Positions 25,190 through 34,037 of a DNA stretch of 64,000 nucleotides are shown in pieces; positions within the stretch are counted from its first letter, which is position 1, and each line of letters starts with the position of its first letter. The notes under the pieces were generated by a model that saw only the letters and a list, made by a program, of their open reading frames with translations, had not been told where the DNA came from and searched no databases. Both the position numbers and the translations under genes were made by a program. Source of the stretch: Rhodomicrobium sp. (GTDB taxonomy: Bacteria > Pseudomonadota > Alphaproteobacteria > Rhizobiales > HXMU1428-3); assembly GCA_021604665.1 (NCBI GenBank), contig BQJK01000001.1, forward strand, positions 1 to 64,000. Reading direction: 5' to 3'.

Positions 25190-25257
25190 GCTCCTTCGCG
25201 GCATCTCCCCCCATCATGGCCGCGAAGGAGCCGAACATGGCAGCGAAAGAAAAATGA
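25190..25257 (+). other. Hairpin masking a ribosome binding site of a mini-ORF
   Basis: GCTCCTTCGCGGC (25190-25202) pairs with GCCGCGAAGGAGC (25219-25231) around the loop ATCTCCCCCCATCATG. The 3' arm contains AAGGAG, seven bases before an ATG at 25237 that opens MAAKEK and a stop. An in-frame ATG at 25216, within the loop, gives MAAKEPNMAAKEK. The stem would hide the ribosome site. Such a short peptide is doubtful, but sequestration of AAGGAG by CTCCTT is clear in the sequence. Confidence 0.4.
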
Positions 25258-25373
25258 AGACGCGCCGAGAAGAAGCTGAGAAATCACCCCCTAAATATGA
25301 CGATAAATCGCATTAGCCCCCTCTTAGGAGATGAGGCATTTCAGCATGGTCATTAAGGGAAGCGCCACAAGCA

Positions 25374-26558
25374 CTATAGCCGCTCAAACCCGGCAGCTAA
25401 GTCAGCTTTTAGCTCATCAATATCTTCATGCCCCACATGGAACCTGAGCGCTGGGCCTTCATAAGGCCATTTGGTCGCACTGCGATAACTTCTAGGATCA
25501 AACGGAATAACGAGACTTTCATATCCGCCCCAGGACCAGCCCATCGCAAAAAGGTTTAAGCCATCAACAAACCTGGCGACAGCCGCCTCGTCAACAGGCT
25601 TAAGGATCACGCTAAAAAGCCCTGTGCCGCCCGTAAAATCTCTCTTGAATAAATCATGATCCGGGTGAGACGGGAGCGCCGGATGGAGCACCGCTACAAC
25701 CTCGTCCCGGGCCTCTAGCCAGGTGGCAAGTTCAAGTGCCGCCTTTTCATGCGCGTCCAACCGAACCGAGAGAGTGCGTAACCCGCGCAACGCTAATTGA
25801 ACATCATCCGGACCGGCACAAATTCCCAATGACCAGGCCGTCTTGCGAATAGCGGCGCCGCTGGTGGCTGTGGCGCTAATAGTGCCAATCAGCGCATCCG
25901 CATGGCCGATAAAATATTTGGTACCAGAATGTATAGACACATCAACACCAAGAGAGAGCGGCTTTAACCTCAGCGGTGTTGCCCAGGTATTATCAATCAC
26001 AGTAGTGATCTGGCGCTCATCAGCGCGGCGTGTGGCCTCAGCGGCCCCCACAATCGCCGGAATATCCTGAATCTCAAAACTTTGCGACCCGGGCGATTCC
26101 ATAAATATAACCGCTGTGTTATCGCGTATCATCTCGGCAATGCCGCTGCCAATTCGCGGGTCATAATAGGTGGTTTCGATATTCAGAGCTTTGAGGGTTG
26201 TGTCGCAAAAGCTGCGCGTTGGTTGGTAAGCACTGTCGGTCATTAAAATATGATCACCAGCCTTCAATAACCCCAGCAATGTGGTGGTAATAGCAGAAAG
26301 CCCTGACGGGGTCAGTATAGTCTCAGCCGCGCCTTCAAGCTCATTCATAGCGCGCTCAAACGCATCATAGGTCGGGCTACCTTTGCGCCCATACCAATAG
26401 CCATAGCCCCCCTCACTCATCGAGCGCACCGTCGGGAATAGCACTGTCGAACCACGGTAAAGCGGCGGATTCACAAAGCCCTGGCTTGCTTCACTATCGC
26501 GCCCAAGATGGATTAGCTTTGTCTTATCGCTATTGCTGTTACGGTTGCCTCCGCTCAT
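25374..26558 (-). CDS. metC: Cystathionine beta-lyase (PLP-dependent transsulfuration enzyme)
   Basis: The 394-residue protein is a Cys/Met-metabolism PLP enzyme. It has the phrases FVNPPLYRGSTVLF, YGRKGSPTYDAFERAMNELEG and SGLSAITTTLLGL, the cofactor Lys in HSGTKYFIGHADALIG, and the C-terminal SWGGYESLVIP. The VIDNTWATP segment carries the cofactor-pairing Asp. Cystathionine beta-lyase makes homocysteine, pyruvate and ammonia. Related gamma-lyases look similar, but the length and motifs (WGGYESL, GHEDIDEL) fit the beta-lyase group. AAGGGGC precedes the ATG. A palindrome sits in its upstream region. Confidence 0.85.
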   Translation of the reverse strand: MSGGNRNSNSDKTKLIHLGRDSEASQGFVNPPLYRGSTVLFPTVRSMSEGGYGYWYGRKGSPTYDAFERAMNELEGAAETILTPSGLSAITTTLLGLLKAGDHILMTDSAYQPTRSFCDTTLKALNIETTYYDPRIGSGIAEMIRDNTAVIFMESPGSQSFEIQDIPAIVGAAEATRRADERQITTVIDNTWATPLRLKPLSLGVDVSIHSGTKYFIGHADALIGTISATATSGAAIRKTAWSLGICAGPDDVQLALRGLRTLSVRLDAHEKAALELATWLEARDEVVAVLHPALPSHPDHDLFKRDFTGGTGLFSVILKPVDEAAVARFVDGLNLFAMGWSWGGYESLVIPFDPRSYRSATKWPYEGPALRFHVGHEDIDELKADLAAGFERL

Positions 26559-26603
26559 GTCTATCGACGCCCCTTTTAATCAGTGTGAAAGTAGAAAAGG
26601 CGC

Positions 26604-26664
26604 GGTAGCCTAAAGCCACCGCAACCTTCTTGAAACGTATCGTTTCTTGTCATTGTGACAATGA
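26604..26664 (-). promoter_or_regulatory. Hairpin and palindromic operator upstream of the cystathionine lyase
   Basis: The perfect palindrome TCATTGTGACAATGA (26650-26664; 7-bp arms around G) lies about 90 bp before the start codon. Closer to the gene, an 8-bp stem GCGGTGGC with GCTACCGC (about 26604-26626, loop TTTAG) is followed by a short T-rich tract. These could be a repressor site and an attenuator or the terminator of the upstream phosphatase gene. Neither matches a riboswitch I can name. Confidence 0.4.
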
Positions 26665-26759
26665 TACTACCATGTTTAGAACAAAAGGCAGAAGCGGAAA
26701 GCTAACCTGCCGCGGGCGGGTCTTGTGGCAAAACAGGCAAGAATAGCAAAGGCAGCCCC

Positions 26760-28682
26760 TTAGCCAATTTTCTCACCATCCTCCCGGCGAATGGCAATAA
26801 CTGTCGAGCGCGGCACATGCCCGCCCCCTAAAGGGAAAGAACTATTTCCCTTCTCACCAGGATGCTGGATCCCAACAAACATTGTCCGCCTGTCAGGGGC
26901 CCAGCAAAGTCCTGTGACTTCGCACTCCTTCGGCCCAACGAGAAAGCGGCGAATGTCGCCACTAGCCGGGTCACCAACCAACATCTGGTTGTTGCCCATC
27001 CCCTCAAAGTCACCCTTGTCAGAATATTTGCCATCTGTCTGGATCCACAGCCGGCCCATCTGGTCAAACGCTAGCCCATCAGGGGCGTTAAACATATTAG
27101 CGGTGTTTATATTAGATGACCCAGCCTTCGCGCCCTTATGAAGCTTCGGGTTACCAGCCAAAGCAAACAACCCCCAGTGAAAGCCGCTTGCTCCATGATC
27201 GCCTTTATCAGGCAACCAGCGGAGTATCTGCCCATACACATTCTTCTCTCGCGGGTTCGGCCCCGCCGCCGGGGTCTCATCGCCGCCGGCATTTGGTTTA
27301 ACGCCTCTGTTTTTATTATTGGTCAGCGCGCAGTAAAGCTCAGCCCGGGCAGGGTGCGCCGCCACCCATTCCGGCCGGTCCATTGTTGTTGCCCCAACCT
27401 TTGAGGCCGCAAGGCGGGTGTGAATGCAAATTTCAGCCGGTGACATGCCTGTGGTCTCTGGCGTTAAGGGCAGCCAGGCGCCTTTTAAATTGTCATAAAA
27501 TTTAGCCGCATAAAGCGTGCCGTTATTCAAGAGTTTAGAGGTTGGCGCCCCGACCACATAAGGATCATGAGAAACATAGCGATAGAGGAATTCCCCCCGC
27601 TCATCATCGCCCATATAAACAACAACCCTGTCATCTTTCGCCAAAACCACCGCCGCATTTTCATGCTTAAAGCGGCCAAGTGCAGTGCGCTTCTTCGGCA
27701 TTTTAGAGGCATCACCAGGGTCAATTTCCACTACATAACCAAATCGGTTTGGCTCATTCGGGTGGCGGGCAATATCAAACCGCTCATCATGGCTGGCCCA
27801 GTCATACCCAAAATCCTTATGACCAACGCCATAGCGCACAAATTCCTCGGGTAGCTCCAGCTCCTCATCAGAGGAGGAGAAATAGCCGTTGAAATTCTCT
27901 TCGCAGGCCAGATAAGTGCCCCAGGGCGTTTCACCATTGCCGCAATTATTTATGGTTCCCAAAACGCTCACACCCGCCGGGTCAGCCTCGGTTTGCAGCA
28001 AGGGGTGCCCGGCAGCTGGGCCCGATAATTCCATCTCTGTGTCAGCGGTTATGCGCCGGTTATAAGGGCTGTCTTTTAAAAGCTGCCATTCCCCATCTTC
28101 GCGGCCACCTGCAAAGGTAAGTTCAGCAATGGTAATGCCATGGGCGGCTTTTCCTTTTGCTATGTCATCAGCTGTTTCAGGCCGGCCCTTGTGCCGGTTG
28201 CCATAAAATATCCTGCGGTTGATATATTCATTGTTAACAACAAGCAGTGTGTGCCCTTCAACTTCAAAAAGTGACATGCCGTCATTATTGTCACCAACCG
28301 CTTGTAGTTGGCTGGCAGCATCACCGAGGCTAGCCTCATTAAACTCAGGCGCGGTGCTAAAGAGCGGGTCACCCCATTTTGTTACCACCTGCCAACGATA
28401 GCCTTCAGGCACAGTGACAGTATCGAGACTGTTAGCTGCAACATTATCAAAACCAAAGACATCTTCACTCACTGGTGCAGCCAGAGCTGCCGCCGGGAAC
28501 GCCGCGCTGGTGAGAAATGTTGAAACACTAAAGGTCAGCGCTGCCCCCATCATATCGCGGCGGGAAAGGGCCCGGTCCATCACACTATCAAACGCGGTCT
28601 GAAGGGGCCGCTTAGCGCGCTGCTCGTCAAATTCATCAAATGAATCAATGTCTTCAAGCGCGTCTATGTTTTCAATCTTCAT
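26760..28682 (-). CDS. PhoX-type phosphatase (DUF839), Tat-exported
   Basis: The ATG at 28682 gives 640 residues; the frame is open 53 codons further, but that extension has no signal-like order. A twin-arginine motif (ALSRRDMMGAALTFSVSTFL) is followed by a hydrophobic core ending AALA, so export is through Tat. The mature part has the DUF839 phrases VPEGYRWQVVTKWGDP, NNCGNGETPWGTYLACEENF and FKHENAAV, which in PhoX bind iron, calcium and phosphate. PhoX enzymes release phosphate from organic esters in the periplasm. The gene precedes metC on the same strand by 200 bp. Confidence 0.85.
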   Translation of the reverse strand: MKIENIDALEDIDSFDEFDEQRAKRPLQTAFDSVMDRALSRRDMMGAALTFSVSTFLTSAAFPAAALAAPVSEDVFGFDNVAANSLDTVTVPEGYRWQVVTKWGDPLFSTAPEFNEASLGDAASQLQAVGDNNDGMSLFEVEGHTLLVVNNEYINRRIFYGNRHKGRPETADDIAKGKAAHGITIAELTFAGGREDGEWQLLKDSPYNRRITADTEMELSGPAAGHPLLQTEADPAGVSVLGTINNCGNGETPWGTYLACEENFNGYFSSSDEELELPEEFVRYGVGHKDFGYDWASHDERFDIARHPNEPNRFGYVVEIDPGDASKMPKKRTALGRFKHENAAVVLAKDDRVVVYMGDDERGEFLYRYVSHDPYVVGAPTSKLLNNGTLYAAKFYDNLKGAWLPLTPETTGMSPAEICIHTRLAASKVGATTMDRPEWVAAHPARAELYCALTNNKNRGVKPNAGGDETPAAGPNPREKNVYGQILRWLPDKGDHGASGFHWGLFALAGNPKLHKGAKAGSSNINTANMFNAPDGLAFDQMGRLWIQTDGKYSDKGDFEGMGNNQMLVGDPASGDIRRFLVGPKECEVTGLCWAPDRRTMFVGIQHPGEKGNSSFPLGGGHVPRSTVIAIRREDGEKIG

Positions 28683-28917
28683 TTTCGTATCTCTAATCAA
28701 ATCTATTTTCTTTTCATGAGCGAGACCTACCCATATTTGGTGACAAAGGGATGACGTAGACATGACCCAAAAAGGGTAAAACCGTGGCTTATTGCAAAAG
28801 GTCTTCAGCCATGCTTCAACAGCTTTAAAATGGATAGCCACCTGATTTTGGAAGCCTGCTTATAGAAAACATCTGTTGGGTGAGGGCCAAAACAAATTGG
28901 TAAGGAGGGAGCGGCAA

Positions 28918-29313
28918 ATGATAAAATATAAGGGCAGTTGCCATTGCGGCGCGGTTACTTTTGAAGTTGAAGCCGCTGAGGCTGTAGAGGTGGAAGATTG
29001 CAATTGCTCAATCTGCACCAAAACCGGCTTTCTCCACCTTATCGTGCCGAAAAGTGACTTCACCCTGCTCACAGGACAAGAGGAGCTAACCACATATAGC
29101 TTTAACACAGGGGTTGCTAAGCACAGCTTCTGCTCTCATTGCGGCATAAAAAGCTTCTATACACCAAGATCAAACCCGGACGGGGTTGATGTAAATTTGC
29201 GCTGCCTCGATACCGCCCCTAAATCAGTAAAACTGGTGCCGTTTGATGGCCGCAACTGGGAAGAGAATGCCCATCGCGTGGCCCATAAAAGCAAGCCTAA
29301 CACCAAAACTTAA
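28918..29313 (+). CDS. GFA-family zinc protein (glutathione-dependent formaldehyde-activating type)
   Basis: The ATG at 28918 is preceded by a perfect AAGGAGGG, which fixes the start although the frame opens 14 codons earlier. The 131-residue protein has SCHCGAVTFEVE, DCNCSICTKTG and FCSHCGIKSFY, the seven-Cys pattern that binds two zinc ions in the GFA/CENP-V fold. Founding members link formaldehyde and glutathione; many others have no known substrate. The end overlaps the stop of the convergent membrane gene by four bases. Confidence 0.85.
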   Translation: MIKYKGSCHCGAVTFEVEAAEAVEVEDCNCSICTKTGFLHLIVPKSDFTLLTGQEELTTYSFNTGVAKHSFCSHCGIKSFYTPRSNPDGVDVNLRCLDTAPKSVKLVPFDGRNWEENAHRVAHKSKPNTKT

Positions 29314-29657
29314 AAATTAATCGACTGGATCACATATGCCCCGGCAAAAGCAATCAGCCCTGAAAGCACAATATAAGGTAACACAGTGACGAAAGCGCTA
29401 AGCAGCGCCACAAAAGCACGGAAAAGGCTTTCAACCGCGCCCCAGATTTGCCGGGCTGAAACATAAAGGCAATACGCCACGCCGAGCAGCACAGCAATCA
29501 AAATAACAATCTTCCAAACCGGTAATTGTTGCCAGTTAGATTGTAAAATCTCAACGATCTGCCCAAATGACCAGGTCCAGATCAGTTGCAAAAATTTCAG
29601 GATCGCCTCGATCCCCTGACTGAGAAATTGAACCACCTGTTTGATTATATTTTCCAT
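29310..29657 (-). CDS. Small membrane protein of unknown function
   Basis: The 115-residue protein has an amphipathic start (VVQFLSQGIEAILKFLQL) and hydrophobic helices at about residues 48-68 (WKIVILIAVLLGVAYCLYV) and 78-112 (two close helices around AFVTVLPYIVLSG). GGGGGG lies at good spacing before the ATG. I recognise no family and the neighbours give no clue. Confidence 0.6.
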   Translation of the reverse strand: MENIIKQVVQFLSQGIEAILKFLQLIWTWSFGQIVEILQSNWQQLPVWKIVILIAVLLGVAYCLYVSARQIWGAVESLFRAFVALLSAFVTVLPYIVLSGLIAFAGAYVIQSINF

Positions 29658-29819
29658 GTTTCATCCCCCCAAAGGATTATACCCCAACAGCTTAACGCCC
29701 CGGCGCAACTTTAAAGGAGGGGAGTGTGAAGGTCTATAAGATTCAAATGATCGATTGATCTAAGCGTGGTAACCCAAAGCGGAAAACGAATGTGGGAAGT
29801 CTCTAATCTAGCAAGTAAC

Positions 29820-30557
29820 TCAAAAGCTAAGCCGTTTAAAAAGCCATTCCGGCAGGAACTTGATAATCATCATAATTAGCCGCCAGATAGAATAGGTATA
29901 TATCACCTCTCGACCTTTGCTTTGCGCCTTAAAAATTGCATATGCAACCTCATCTGGCGATGCAACTAGAAATTTAGGATTTTCACAGTACTTGTACATT
30001 CTTGCATTCAACAAGCCAGGTATGACAGTTATAACCAAAACTCCTGCCCCATGGAGTGAAGAGCGAAGACCTGATAGAAAAGTCGTGAAGCCCGCTTTTG
30101 CGGAGCCATAAATATAGTTTTTGCGCCGCCCTCTCTCACCTGCAACTGAGCTAATCCCAATTAGTGTGCCAGTGCCTCTCGTGCGGAATTTTTCTGCAAA
30201 CCGTGCCAATATCAGGCTAGGCCCTTCAAAATTTGAGCGCATCATCAATTGCGCGGCTTTCGCATTCGTCTCAGCTTCTGTCTGGTCCGTCATCAGCCCA
30301 ATCACAGAGATTACAACATCTGGGAGGCGGGGAAGCTCATCCACTAATCTATCATGAGCGCTAATTTCAAGCACATCAAACGACAGTAAAGTTACCTCAC
30401 TTTGAAAGCGCACTCTTAAATCAGAAGCATCATCTTCTAATTTCTCAGGCTCCCGCGCGGCCAGCAGAATATCATAACCCTCACCGGCATATTTGCGCGC
30501 TAAACTCATCGCCACATCAGAAGACGCACCAAGAATTAATACCTGCTTCATACCCAT
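29820..30557 (-). CDS. Short-chain dehydrogenase, DprE2-like
   Basis: The 245-residue protein has the Rossmann start LILGASSDVAMSLARKY, the ISSVAGERG strand and the catalytic YIYGSAKAG pair (Tyr and Lys). It ends in a hydrophobic, basic segment (IWRLIMMIIKFLPEWLFKRL), which fits membrane association. It follows the FAD oxidase gene by four bases. In mycobacteria the pair DprE1-DprE2 converts polyprenyl-phosphoryl-ribose to the arabinose form through a 2-keto intermediate; DprE2 does the reduction. The linked HAD-UbiA gene strengthens this reading. The lipid carrier in this organism is not known. Confidence 0.75.
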   Translation of the reverse strand: MGMKQVLILGASSDVAMSLARKYAGEGYDILLAAREPEKLEDDASDLRVRFQSEVTLLSFDVLEISAHDRLVDELPRLPDVVISVIGLMTDQTEAETNAKAAQLMMRSNFEGPSLILARFAEKFRTRGTGTLIGISSVAGERGRRKNYIYGSAKAGFTTFLSGLRSSLHGAGVLVITVIPGLLNARMYKYCENPKFLVASPDEVAYAIFKAQSKGREVIYTYSIWRLIMMIIKFLPEWLFKRLSF

Positions 30558-30561
30558 AGTG

Positions 30562-31896
30562 TCATAGCCCTAACCGCTCAGATTGCAGCGATGCAAATCG
30601 CTCATCAAGTTTATGTTTTTGGCGAAAATTCTTAAACTCAGCCGCCCTCTTGTCTGAGGTCATCAGCTCTGAGTGAGTGAGCCGCGCATCTTTCGCCAGA
30701 TAAAACCGCCCCCCATGCGCAATAGCAATCTCTGTCAGTTTATCAATCAATGCCAATGTCCCGCGTCGGGCCGGAAAATCAAGCGTTAGCGTATAACCCT
30801 CCATAGGGAAAGAAAAAGCTGATTGTTGCGCCCCAAACTTTTTCAAAACAGAAAGAAATGACCCTTGGCCCGCCGTCGCTGTGGTGGCAAGCAGCGCCCT
30901 TATCCCATCCCGTGATTGTGCGAGGGGAAGTACAGTCTGAAACTGCAAAAACCCCCGGCGCCCATAAATCCGGTTCCAGTGCAATATGCTATCGAGTGGA
31001 TAAAAATAGCTGTCATAATCAACCAGCTCCCAACCCGATGAACCTTCGCCAGCTCTCTGCCCCTTATGGAAATAGAGCTGGTTAAAAAGCTTCACGCTAT
31101 AGCGGTTCAAAGTGAAAGACGGAAGATTAAACGGCACTGAAAGACGGCGGCGTGCCGGGGGCTTCAACGGTTGGCTTTGTAAGCGCTGAGGCAAGTCATC
31201 CGTCACCGCATGCTCCCCAACATATAACAAAGAGCGCCCAACTCCCGCCCCGCTTGAGAGGCAATCAACCCAGGCAACGGAATATGTGCTGTTGTCATAG
31301 GTCTCAAACTCTTGAAACAACTCATCAAGATTAGCGCAGGCAATGGTCTTCTGATTAATCCAACAGCTCTCAACCGATTTCAAGCGTATGGCCGCCCGGA
31401 GGATGACCCCCGTCAGCCCCATACCGCCAATGCTGTGTTCAAAAAGATCTGAGTTTTCATTTCGTGAGCAGCGCACAATCTGGCCAGAGGGTCCAAGAAG
31501 GTCAAGCCAGTCTATGAAATTGCCGACGGTGCCCGCATTATGATGGTTCTTGCCATGCACATCGGCGGCAATCATCCCGCCCAAAGAGACATGTTTCGTC
31601 CCCGGTGTTACCGGTGGGAAAAAACCCTGCGGCAAAAACACATCAATGATGTCACTAAGTGGCACTCCAGCTTCAGCCACCAACAGCCCAGTTGATTTAT
31701 CAAATGAAAGCAACCTGTTCAGGCGGGTCATGTCGATGGTGGCAGCAATATTTAGCGCGCTGTCTCCATAAGCCCGCCCCATGCCTCTTGCAATCAGTCG
31801 CCCCTCAGGCAACATGCCCCCCAGCTCCGTTGCCCGGCGCGGGGTGATTACAGCGCAGTCAGCTTGGGGGTAACGCCCCCATCCAGAAAGTTTCAT
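30562..31896 (-). CDS. FAD-binding oxidoreductase, DprE1-like
   Basis: The 444-residue protein has a PCMH-type FAD domain with GRAYGDSALN and PGTKHVSLGGMIAADVHGKNHH; the last is the hallmark of the DprE1 group. A later Lys-rich SVLKKFGAQ segment lies where the DprE1 substrate Lys is found. DprE1 oxidises C2 of polyprenyl-phosphoryl-ribose. The gene overlaps GtrA by four bases (ATGA) upstream and the reductase follows by four bases. The order UbiA, GtrA, DprE1, DprE2 resembles actinobacterial and some rhizobial arabinose gene sets. Confidence 0.82.
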   Translation of the reverse strand: MKLSGWGRYPQADCAVITPRRATELGGMLPEGRLIARGMGRAYGDSALNIAATIDMTRLNRLLSFDKSTGLLVAEAGVPLSDIIDVFLPQGFFPPVTPGTKHVSLGGMIAADVHGKNHHNAGTVGNFIDWLDLLGPSGQIVRCSRNENSDLFEHSIGGMGLTGVILRAAIRLKSVESCWINQKTIACANLDELFQEFETYDNSTYSVAWVDCLSSGAGVGRSLLYVGEHAVTDDLPQRLQSQPLKPPARRRLSVPFNLPSFTLNRYSVKLFNQLYFHKGQRAGEGSSGWELVDYDSYFYPLDSILHWNRIYGRRGFLQFQTVLPLAQSRDGIRALLATTATAGQGSFLSVLKKFGAQQSAFSFPMEGYTLTLDFPARRGTLALIDKLTEIAIAHGGRFYLAKDARLTHSELMTSDKRAAEFKNFRQKHKLDERFASLQSERLGL

Positions 31897-32351
31897 AGTG
31901 CCGACCCTATACCAAGACGGTTAAACACAAACCGCTTATCAAGCTGATATTTGGCAATGTAGCCAAGGGTCAGACCAAAAAACGCCCCGGTTTCTCTGGC
32001 AAGCTCCGTCTGCCAAATGAAATAAGCCCCAAGCTCGCTGCCCCAAAATAACAACGTCGTCAAAACACCTGTCACACTATAAAGTAAAAACTGTTGCCCC
32101 TGCTGGCTCATAGAGGTGAGGCGGTCATAGAATATCCAGCGGCGATCCAGCAGATATTTAGTCACCAGCCCCGCGCCCGTGCCCGCTAAAATCGCCGCAC
32201 CAAGGCCCAGCCAATCATTTATAAAGCCCAACCAGTTATCCACCACTAAAAGAACAAGCCGCTGCATGCCAAGATTGACGAGAATGGCAATAACCGCAAA
32301 CAGGGAATATTTGATGATAAGACTTGTCATATTGCCTGCACCGCCCGTCAT
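31893..32351 (-). CDS. GtrA-family membrane protein
   Basis: The 152-residue protein has four hydrophobic helices with GtrA-like phrases (SLFAVIAILVNLGMQ at the start, GLVTKYLLDRRWIFYDR in the middle, GYIAKYQLDKRFVF at the end). The repeated K-Y-x-L-D-[KR]-R-[WF]-[IV]-F is typical of GtrA proteins, thought to move polyprenyl-linked sugars across the inner membrane. It overlaps the genes on both sides by ATGA. In this cluster it is the likely flippase for the polyprenyl-phosphate pentose. Confidence 0.82.
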   Translation of the reverse strand: MTGGAGNMTSLIIKYSLFAVIAILVNLGMQRLVLLVVDNWLGFINDWLGLGAAILAGTGAGLVTKYLLDRRWIFYDRLTSMSQQGQQFLLYSVTGVLTTLLFWGSELGAYFIWQTELARETGAFFGLTLGYIAKYQLDKRFVFNRLGIGSAL

Positions 32352-33796
32352 AGTAGGCTGCTAATGGTAAGAATGCCAAAGATAAGTCCGGCACAGATAT
32401 AGCTGGTCCTGTCTTTCACAGCAAAAATCACCGGGTCATCATCCATGAGCCCCCGCTGCGTCAGCATTACAACCCGGCTCACCCAATAAAGAAAAATCGG
32501 GCAAATAATCCAAAGCAGTTCCGGCGCGCTATAAAGCTTCGTCACATTTTCAGAGTTGAGATAAAGCATCAAAACCAACACAGCCGTATAGCCCGCCACA
32601 ATCGACATCGCCATAAAGACAGGCATGTCAGAGGGCGTATAGGCCCGCCCGGGTAACAGCTCTCCCTCAGTTAGCGGGCTATCGAGCAGCTCCGCTTGCC
32701 GCTTAATCGAGGCGAGAGAGAGAAAGAGAAAAATGCAAAACGCCAATAAATAGAATGAAAGCTCAATCCCCGTGGCAGCGCCGCCGGCCACAACACGCAC
32801 CGCATAGAGTGTTGCCAACACGCAAACATCAATCATCAGCTTCTTCTTCAAATAAAGCGAATAGGCTGTGGTTAAAATGATATAGCCAACCATCACCATG
32901 ATGAATGAGTAACCCTCAAAACTAAAACTGAGAACAAGCCCGCTCAAAAGCAAAAGAGCAGACATGATCACCCCATGGGCAATCGGCACCCGGCCGCTGG
33001 CAAAGGGCCGCTTGCGCTTGCGGATATGGGCGCGATCTGCATTTAGATCAACAAGGTCATTAAAAATATAGATCGCCGAAGCAACAGCGTTAAAAGCACA
33101 AAATGCGATAATGCCAAGCAGCCAATCCCCAAACCCAAACCGATGCGCCGCCAATAGCGGCAGAAAGATCAGTAAGTTTTTTAGCCATTGGTGCGGCCGT
33201 AACGCTTTGATGTAAGGCTCAACCCCAGCCTGATGCCCGTCATCAACTTGCTCAGCATCGGTTTTCAAACGGCGGACTTTCTCCAGAAACCGCGGCGAGT
33301 GGTGCGCCACGAGCGCCCGTTTTGCAGCCTGCCAATTTTCATAATCTGCCGCGGCATCACCAATATAATCAAACTGACCAGCGCCATATCGCCTGGTCAT
33401 AAATTCAGCCTTGGCAGCGCCCTTCAGATTATTCACCCCGTCAGAGCCATGTACCTCATCAAACAACCCTAAATGATCAGCAATGCAATCGGCCACCTGT
33501 TGGTCAGAGGCGGTGACAAGGGCAACCCGCCCCCCGCCAGCCCGCCACTCTTTAATCCGCTGAATTACCGCTTCATTATAGGGGAGGAGCGCGGCATCAA
33601 AAGGCACAAAGGCCCCCAAAGCCTGTTTAAGTTCAGCCCGTGTCTTGGGGCGCGCTTTTAAAAATGAGGTAACAGCCGCTCGGCCAGACCGCGGCAGGGC
33701 AAAACCCAACTCAAACAACATATCTGAATGAATAAGCGTGCCATCAAGGTCAACCACTAGCATATGGTTGGCATTTTTGTCAGAAAGAGTATCCAT
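32348..33796 (-). CDS. HAD-UbiA fusion: phosphatase plus polyprenyl-phosphate phosphoribosyltransferase-like domain
   Basis: From the ATG at 33796 the protein has about 482 residues; a TTG 8 codons earlier is also open. The first 200 residues are a HAD domain with VDLDGTLIHSD and IGDAAADY. The rest is a UbiA-type membrane transferase with about eight helices and the Asp-rich motif FNDLVDLNADR plus HIRKRKRPFASG. UbiA relatives of this type (Rv3806c-like) join phosphoribosyl-pyrophosphate to polyprenyl phosphate; the HAD part could remove the 5-phosphate. NoeC-like fusions in rhizobia make lipid-linked D-arabinose. First gene of the four-gene unit. Confidence 0.83.
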   Translation of the reverse strand: MDTLSDKNANHMLVVDLDGTLIHSDMLFELGFALPRSGRAAVTSFLKARPKTRAELKQALGAFVPFDAALLPYNEAVIQRIKEWRAGGGRVALVTASDQQVADCIADHLGLFDEVHGSDGVNNLKGAAKAEFMTRRYGAGQFDYIGDAAADYENWQAAKRALVAHHSPRFLEKVRRLKTDAEQVDDGHQAGVEPYIKALRPHQWLKNLLIFLPLLAAHRFGFGDWLLGIIAFCAFNAVASAIYIFNDLVDLNADRAHIRKRKRPFASGRVPIAHGVIMSALLLLSGLVLSFSFEGYSFIMVMVGYIILTTAYSLYLKKKLMIDVCVLATLYAVRVVAGGAATGIELSFYLLAFCIFLFLSLASIKRQAELLDSPLTEGELLPGRAYTPSDMPVFMAMSIVAGYTAVLVLMLYLNSENVTKLYSAPELLWIICPIFLYWVSRVVMLTQRGLMDDDPVIFAVKDRTSYICAGLIFGILTISSLL

Positions 33797-34037
33797 AAAG
33801 ACTTGACCGTACTTCCACAACTGACCAAATTAACCCGGCCCTGATACTCTGGCAAAGTGTAACCTACGTAAGTGCACCCCACTTAAGTGCAAAAGGCGCA
33901 AGATGCTGATATAAGGGCTGCTTCTATAACCTAACTACAAATGACTTTAAAGCAAAACCACGACCAGGGTGAAGCACAGCCTGTAAATAGCGTTACCACT
34001 AAAACACAGCCCCAAAAGCACCAATCAGCCCTAAATA

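Noticed and set aside
33865..33895. Repeated TAAGTGCA before the glycosyltransferase
   Set aside because: Two 8-bp copies in A+T-rich DNA; too short to support a site.
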